A stretch of DNA of 9,457 nucleotides from Eggerthella sp. CAG:368 (GTDB lineage Bacteria > Actinomycetota > Coriobacteriia > Coriobacteriales > Eggerthellaceae). The notes beneath the pieces are model-generated. The model did not search any database and was not told the origin of the DNA. It saw only the letters and a list, made by a program, of their open reading frames with translations. Position numbers and translations under genes: made by a program. Positions 6,396 to 9,457 of this stretch are shown piece after piece (the stretch's first letter is position 1; every line of letters begins with the position of its first letter). Location of the stretch: assembly GCA_000434775.1 (NCBI GenBank), contig FR895488.1, positions 34,887-44,343 on the forward strand. The letters are read 5' to 3'.

Positions 6396-7541
6396 ATGGC
6401 TTTATTTGATTTTACGGTTAAAGCTCAGAGCGGTTATGCTCGAGCGGCGGAATTTGAAACAAAACACGGGGTAGTGAGAACACCTCTTTTTATGCCTGTT
6501 GGCACGAGCGCTACCGTCAAGGGTATTACGCCTCAAACCTTAAAAGATATTGGGGCACAAATTATTCTTTCAAATACGTATCATCTTTCTTTGCGTCCAG
6601 GAGAAGACCTGATTGCAGAGGCGGGTGGCTTGCATTCGTTTATGAGCTATGACGGTCCGATTCTTACCGATTCGGGCGGGTTTCAGATCTTTTCGCTCGC
6701 GGATACGCGCAAGCTTGATGATGATGGAGTTACGTTTGCGTCTGTTTATGATGGTTCGCGGGTAAGGTGGACGCCAGAAACCAATATGGATATTCAGCAA
6801 AAGCTTGGTGCCGACATCATCATGCAGCTTGATCAGTGTCCTCCTTATCCTGCAACGCGCCAGTTTGTGCAAAGAGCCGTTGACTTATCAGCAAACTGGG
6901 CAAAACGGTGTCTTGCTGCCCATACACGCGAAGATCAGGCTTTGTTTGGTATTTGTCAGGGTGGCATGAATCTTGATCTGCGTCTTGAATCAGTTGAGCG
7001 TTTGCTTGACATAAGCAACGAGAGCGTCGCGCGGGGGCATAAGGACTTCAAAGGATTTGGCATTGGTGGCTATTCGGTAGGCGAAAGCCATGAGGTAATG
7101 TTTGAGACCCTTGGGCAAGTTGCCCGTGCTCTTCCTGAAAATAAACCGCGTTATGTTATGGGGGTAGGAAACCCCACTACGCTTGTTCGTGCGGTGCGTG
7201 AAGGAGTTGACATGTTCGATTGTGTTTTGCCAACTCGAACGGCGCGTATGGGAACGGCGTTTTCATCGGCGGGGCGCATGAATATGCGCAATGCGAAATA
7301 TATTCATGATTTTTCGCCTCTTGATCCGCAGTGCAAATGCCCTGTTTGTCAAACGCATAGTCGCTCGTATATTCGTCATCTTGTAAAGCAAAATGAAATG
7401 CTCGGGAGTGTCCTTTTGAGCACGCATAATTTGTTCTTCTTGCTTGATCTTATGAGACGAGCTCGAGAAGCTATTTTGGCGGAATCGTATGAAGAGTTTT
7501 ATCAGGGATGGATGCATTCTCCTGCCGCTCGAGACTATTGA
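6396..7541 (+). CDS. tgt: Tgt, queuine/preQ1 tRNA-guanine transglycosylase
   Basis: Tgt exchanges guanine 34 in the GUN anticodons of tRNA-Tyr, His, Asn and Asp for preQ1, the step before QueA. The 381-residue protein is normal in length. TDSGGFQIFS holds the general-base Asp92. FGIGGYSVGE is the base-specificity loop, and GVDMFDCVLPTRTAR holds the nucleophile Asp275. The zinc site is complete with Cys313, Cys315, Cys318 and His344 (CKCPVC, then STHNLFFLLDLM). Start choice is uncertain. ATG 6396 fits the family N-terminus (MALFDFTV), but GTG 6384, four codons earlier and overlapping the HAD stop, is also possible. Neither has a strong ribosome site, which suits translation coupled to the HAD gene. 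The frame also contains an earlier TTG at 6357 that I rejected. No terminator is seen after the stop. Confidence 0.96.
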   Translation: MALFDFTVKAQSGYARAAEFETKHGVVRTPLFMPVGTSATVKGITPQTLKDIGAQIILSNTYHLSLRPGEDLIAEAGGLHSFMSYDGPILTDSGGFQIFSLADTRKLDDDGVTFASVYDGSRVRWTPETNMDIQQKLGADIIMQLDQCPPYPATRQFVQRAVDLSANWAKRCLAAHTREDQALFGICQGGMNLDLRLESVERLLDISNESVARGHKDFKGFGIGGYSVGESHEVMFETLGQVARALPENKPRYVMGVGNPTTLVRAVREGVDMFDCVLPTRTARMGTAFSSAGRMNMRNAKYIHDFSPLDPQCKCPVCQTHSRSYIRHLVKQNEMLGSVLLSTHNLFFLLDLMRRAREAILAESYEEFYQGWMHSPAARDY

Positions 7542-7696
7542 TTTGTCTTTGGTTATGATATTGCGTGGAATTCAATCAGGTTTACTTTTTTAGCGTTAAT
7601 ATGTGTAGCGTCTGTGCTCTGACGGCTTGTGCGTTGGTGCGCTGTGTAAGTATTTAATTTTGGCAAATATGAAGTGAAAATAGATAAGGATTTGTT
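7542..7696. promoter_or_regulatory. gap between tgt and secDF, possible weak promoter and short Cys-rich reading frame
   Basis: This is the longest non-coding stretch in the window (155 bases), and yajC, which often sits here, is absent. No stem-loop followed by a T run is visible, so read-through from tgt into secDF is possible. TTGTGC (7627-7632), 18 bases, then TATTTA (7651-7656) is a weak promoter-like pair. ATG 7601 opens an 18-codon frame with cysteines at positions 2, 5, 10 and 15 and a TAA at 7655-7657. It lacks a clear ribosome site, so I do not annotate it as a gene. Confidence 0.3.
7686..7690 (+). promoter_or_regulatory. ribosome binding site of secDF
   Basis: AAGGA, within GATAAGGA, sits 6 bases before GTG 7697. 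It supports the GTG start and the lysine-rich cytosolic N-terminus. Confidence 0.75.
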
Positions 7697-9457
7697 GTGA
7701 TAGATTCCGACAAGAAGAAAAAGAAAGGTAAACCTACGCGCACTAACGCTGATCGCAGGAATATCTGGCTTTTGATCTTAACAACCATGTTAGTTCTTGG
7801 TTCAGTTTTTATGTTCATGCCGCCTCAGGAAAAGGTTAACCAGGGCCTGGATATTCAAGGCGGTCTTTCGGTTGTTTTGAGTGCTAACAGTACAGATGGT
7901 GAAGATGTCACCTCTGATGATATGGAAAAGTCTCGCGCGATCATTGAGTCTCGTGTTAATGCCCTAGGTGCTTCTGAAGCCACAGTTCAGGTTCAGGGAT
8001 CCAATCAGATTCTTGTCCAAATTCCTGGTTTATCTGATACTGAAACAGCTCTTTCAACTATCGGTAAAACTGGTAAGTTGGAGTTTGCTCGAGCAGATTC
8101 ATTTACTAATCCCGAGGATCAGGCTGCCATTAAAAATGGCACCTATGTCCAGCAGCAAAAATATACTGATGACTTTGGGAACTCTTTTGCCTCCGATCAG
8201 GTAACTTATCGCTCAGTGCAGAGTGGCACTTACACCCCACTTATTACCGGTGAGAATATTACCCGCGTAACGGTTGACAAGGCTTCGGAAACGGGCACTG
8301 ATTATGCTGTCAACTTAACGCTTGACAGTGAAGGTTCCGCTGCTTTTGCCCAAGCAACTAAAGAACTCGCACCTACCAAGGGTCAAATTGTAATTGTGCT
8401 TGATGGTCAGATTCAGTCCGCTCCTGCTGTTCAGTCTGAAATAACTACCGGTGAAGTTTCAATTACAGGCGGTTATACTCTCGAAGAAGCCCAGAGTTTA
8501 CAAACAGTTCTAGAGAGTGGCTCACTTCCTGTGAGTTTCCAATACGAACAGAGTCAGGTTGTTGGGCCGACGCTCGGCCAAGATGCTCTTAAGAGTGGTG
8601 TAATTGTTGCTCTCCTTGGCTTGCTTCTTGTTATTTTGTATTTGTTGTTCTTCTATCATGGCTTGGGTGTTCTTACTGCAGCCGCGATGCTTGTTTTTGC
8701 TGTTCTCTATCTTGGTTTACTTGCCACACTTTCCGCGTTCGGGCTTTTCTCACTGTCGCTTGCAGGTGTTGCGGGTATTGTATTGACTATCGGTATGGCA
8801 GCAGACTCCTCCATTTTGGTTCTGGAGAGATTTAGGGAAGAAATACGTATGGGTCGCAGTGTAAAAGCTGCATCTCTTACGGGTGTTCGCCACGCTATCG
8901 AAACTTCTATTGATGCTGACTTAGTAACGCTTGTTTCGGCGCTTACGTTGTTCTTCCTAGCTTCTGCTTCCGTTAAGGGTTTTGGTTTAACCCTCGCTCT
9001 TGGTATTATTTGCGACATCGTTATGATGCTTATTCTTAAAGCTCCGCTCGTTCGTTTGCTTGCGCCGCACTCTATTTCGAAGCATCCTGGTTTTTGGGGT
9101 ATTAAAGACAGTCAAGTTGCTGCCGAGGCGTATGGGGAACTTTTGCAGGACGCAAATCCTGACAAGGGAGCATCTACTGAAGGTGCGCGCCGCAGTCCTT
9201 CTCAAATTCTTGAAGGACTCAAGGGTCGCTTTATAAAGAAAGACATCAATTTTATGGGAGCGCGGAAAGTTCTTCTTTCTGTTTCTGCTTTTTTGGTCCT
9301 TGCCTCTATTGCAACTGTCGGCTTTAAAGGGCTCGATTTTGGTATTGAGTTTGTTGGCGGTACTTCAGTTTCGTTCCATAACACGGGAGATATAACTATC
9401 GAACAGATGCGTGATGCCTTTACTGAAGCGGGTGAGCCAGACGCGGTTGTTCAAACG
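7697..9457 (+). CDS. secDF: SecDF, fused protein-export membrane subunit (3' end cut by window edge)
   Basis: SecD and SecF use the proton gradient to help pull proteins across the membrane at SecYEG. The 587 visible residues start at GTG with a lysine-rich cytosolic tail. They then show TM1 (about 23-42), GLDIQGGLSVVL (50-61), the outer P1 domain with IESRVNALG (83-91), and VGPTLGQDALKSG (289-301). Five more helices follow between about 300 and 456. The TM4 segment IGMAADSSILVLERFREE contains Asp370, the position of the conserved proton-pathway aspartate, followed by SS where DAN is common. VKGFGLTLALGI (426-437) is also conserved. After a polar linker of about 65 residues (457-521), the SecF half begins: a membrane helix at about 524-543, then LDFGIEFVGGTSVSF. 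The frame stays open to the right edge, so SecD and SecF are one chain, as in Bacillus subtilis. Confidence 0.96.
   Translation, partial: MIDSDKKKKKGKPTRTNADRRNIWLLILTTMLVLGSVFMFMPPQEKVNQGLDIQGGLSVVLSANSTDGEDVTSDDMEKSRAIIESRVNALGASEATVQVQGSNQILVQIPGLSDTETALSTIGKTGKLEFARADSFTNPEDQAAIKNGTYVQQQKYTDDFGNSFASDQVTYRSVQSGTYTPLITGENITRVTVDKASETGTDYAVNLTLDSEGSAAFAQATKELAPTKGQIVIVLDGQIQSAPAVQSEITTGEVSITGGYTLEEAQSLQTVLESGSLPVSFQYEQSQVVGPTLGQDALKSGVIVALLGLLLVILYLLFFYHGLGVLTAAAMLVFAVLYLGLLATLSAFGLFSLSLAGVAGIVLTIGMAADSSILVLERFREEIRMGRSVKAASLTGVRHAIETSIDADLVTLVSALTLFFLASASVKGFGLTLALGIICDIVMMLILKAPLVRLLAPHSISKHPGFWGIKDSQVAAEAYGELLQDANPDKGASTEGARRSPSQILEGLKGRFIKKDINFMGARKVLLSVSAFLVLASIATVGFKGLDFGIEFVGGTSVSFHNTGDITIEQMRDAFTEAGEPDAVVQT

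Noticed and set aside
8707..9384. Minus-strand frames opposite secDF.
   Set aside because: They mirror the conserved SecDF frame and have no start context or recognisable domain.
1..9457. Insertion sequences, prophage, CRISPR, tRNA or rRNA genes.
   Set aside because: No transposase or phage domain, spaced palindromic repeat array, cloverleaf or rRNA-like sequence was recognised on either strand. The genes are nearly contiguous core-metabolism genes.

Overview
The window carries six complete genes and two genes cut by its ends. Every gene is a recognisable bacterial family, and there is no transposon, phage, CRISPR or rRNA/tRNA gene. The longest stretch without a gene is 155 bases. Base composition looks moderately AT-leaning by eye. 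A MocR-type PdxR next to pdxST, a one-chain SecDF, a QueH-type (not QueG) epoxyqueuosine reductase and a NYN-OST-HTH protein suggest a Gram-positive anaerobe. My guess is a Coriobacteriia/Atopobium-like actinobacterium, or else a Firmicute. This is an inference from gene content, not a proven placement.

Layout. (1) Vitamin B6 block, 1-3025: the PLP synthase genes pdxS and pdxT (minus strand, 1 base apart; pdxT runs off the left edge) diverge from pdxR (plus strand). The 122-base gap between them holds two 9-bp direct repeats 11 bp apart and a good -10 box. (2) tRNA queuosine block, 3031-7541: on the minus strand, a single 562-aa protein fuses an epoxyqueuosine reductase (QueH) to the tRNA ribosyltransferase-isomerase (QueA). 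It is followed 11 bases later by a NYN nuclease-like protein with a C-terminal OST-HTH/LOTUS RNA-binding domain. On the plus strand, diverging from a short shared promoter region, are a HAD-family hydrolase and tgt (tRNA-guanine transglycosylase), 4 bases apart. (3) Protein export, 7697 to the right edge: a fused secDF. The usual yajC between tgt and secD is absent, and the gap holds only a possible 18-codon Cys-rich reading frame.

How the genes work together. PdxS and PdxT make pyridoxal 5'-phosphate from ribose 5-phosphate, glyceraldehyde 3-phosphate and glutamine, and PdxR probably senses PLP and controls them. Tgt inserts preQ1 at tRNA position 34, QueA converts it to epoxyqueuosine, and QueH reduces that to queuosine. 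The last two steps are on one polypeptide here, with an RNA-binding nuclease-like protein as the operon partner. These two points, the QueH-QueA fusion and its coupled NYN-OST-HTH partner, are the most interesting content. The other genes look ordinary.
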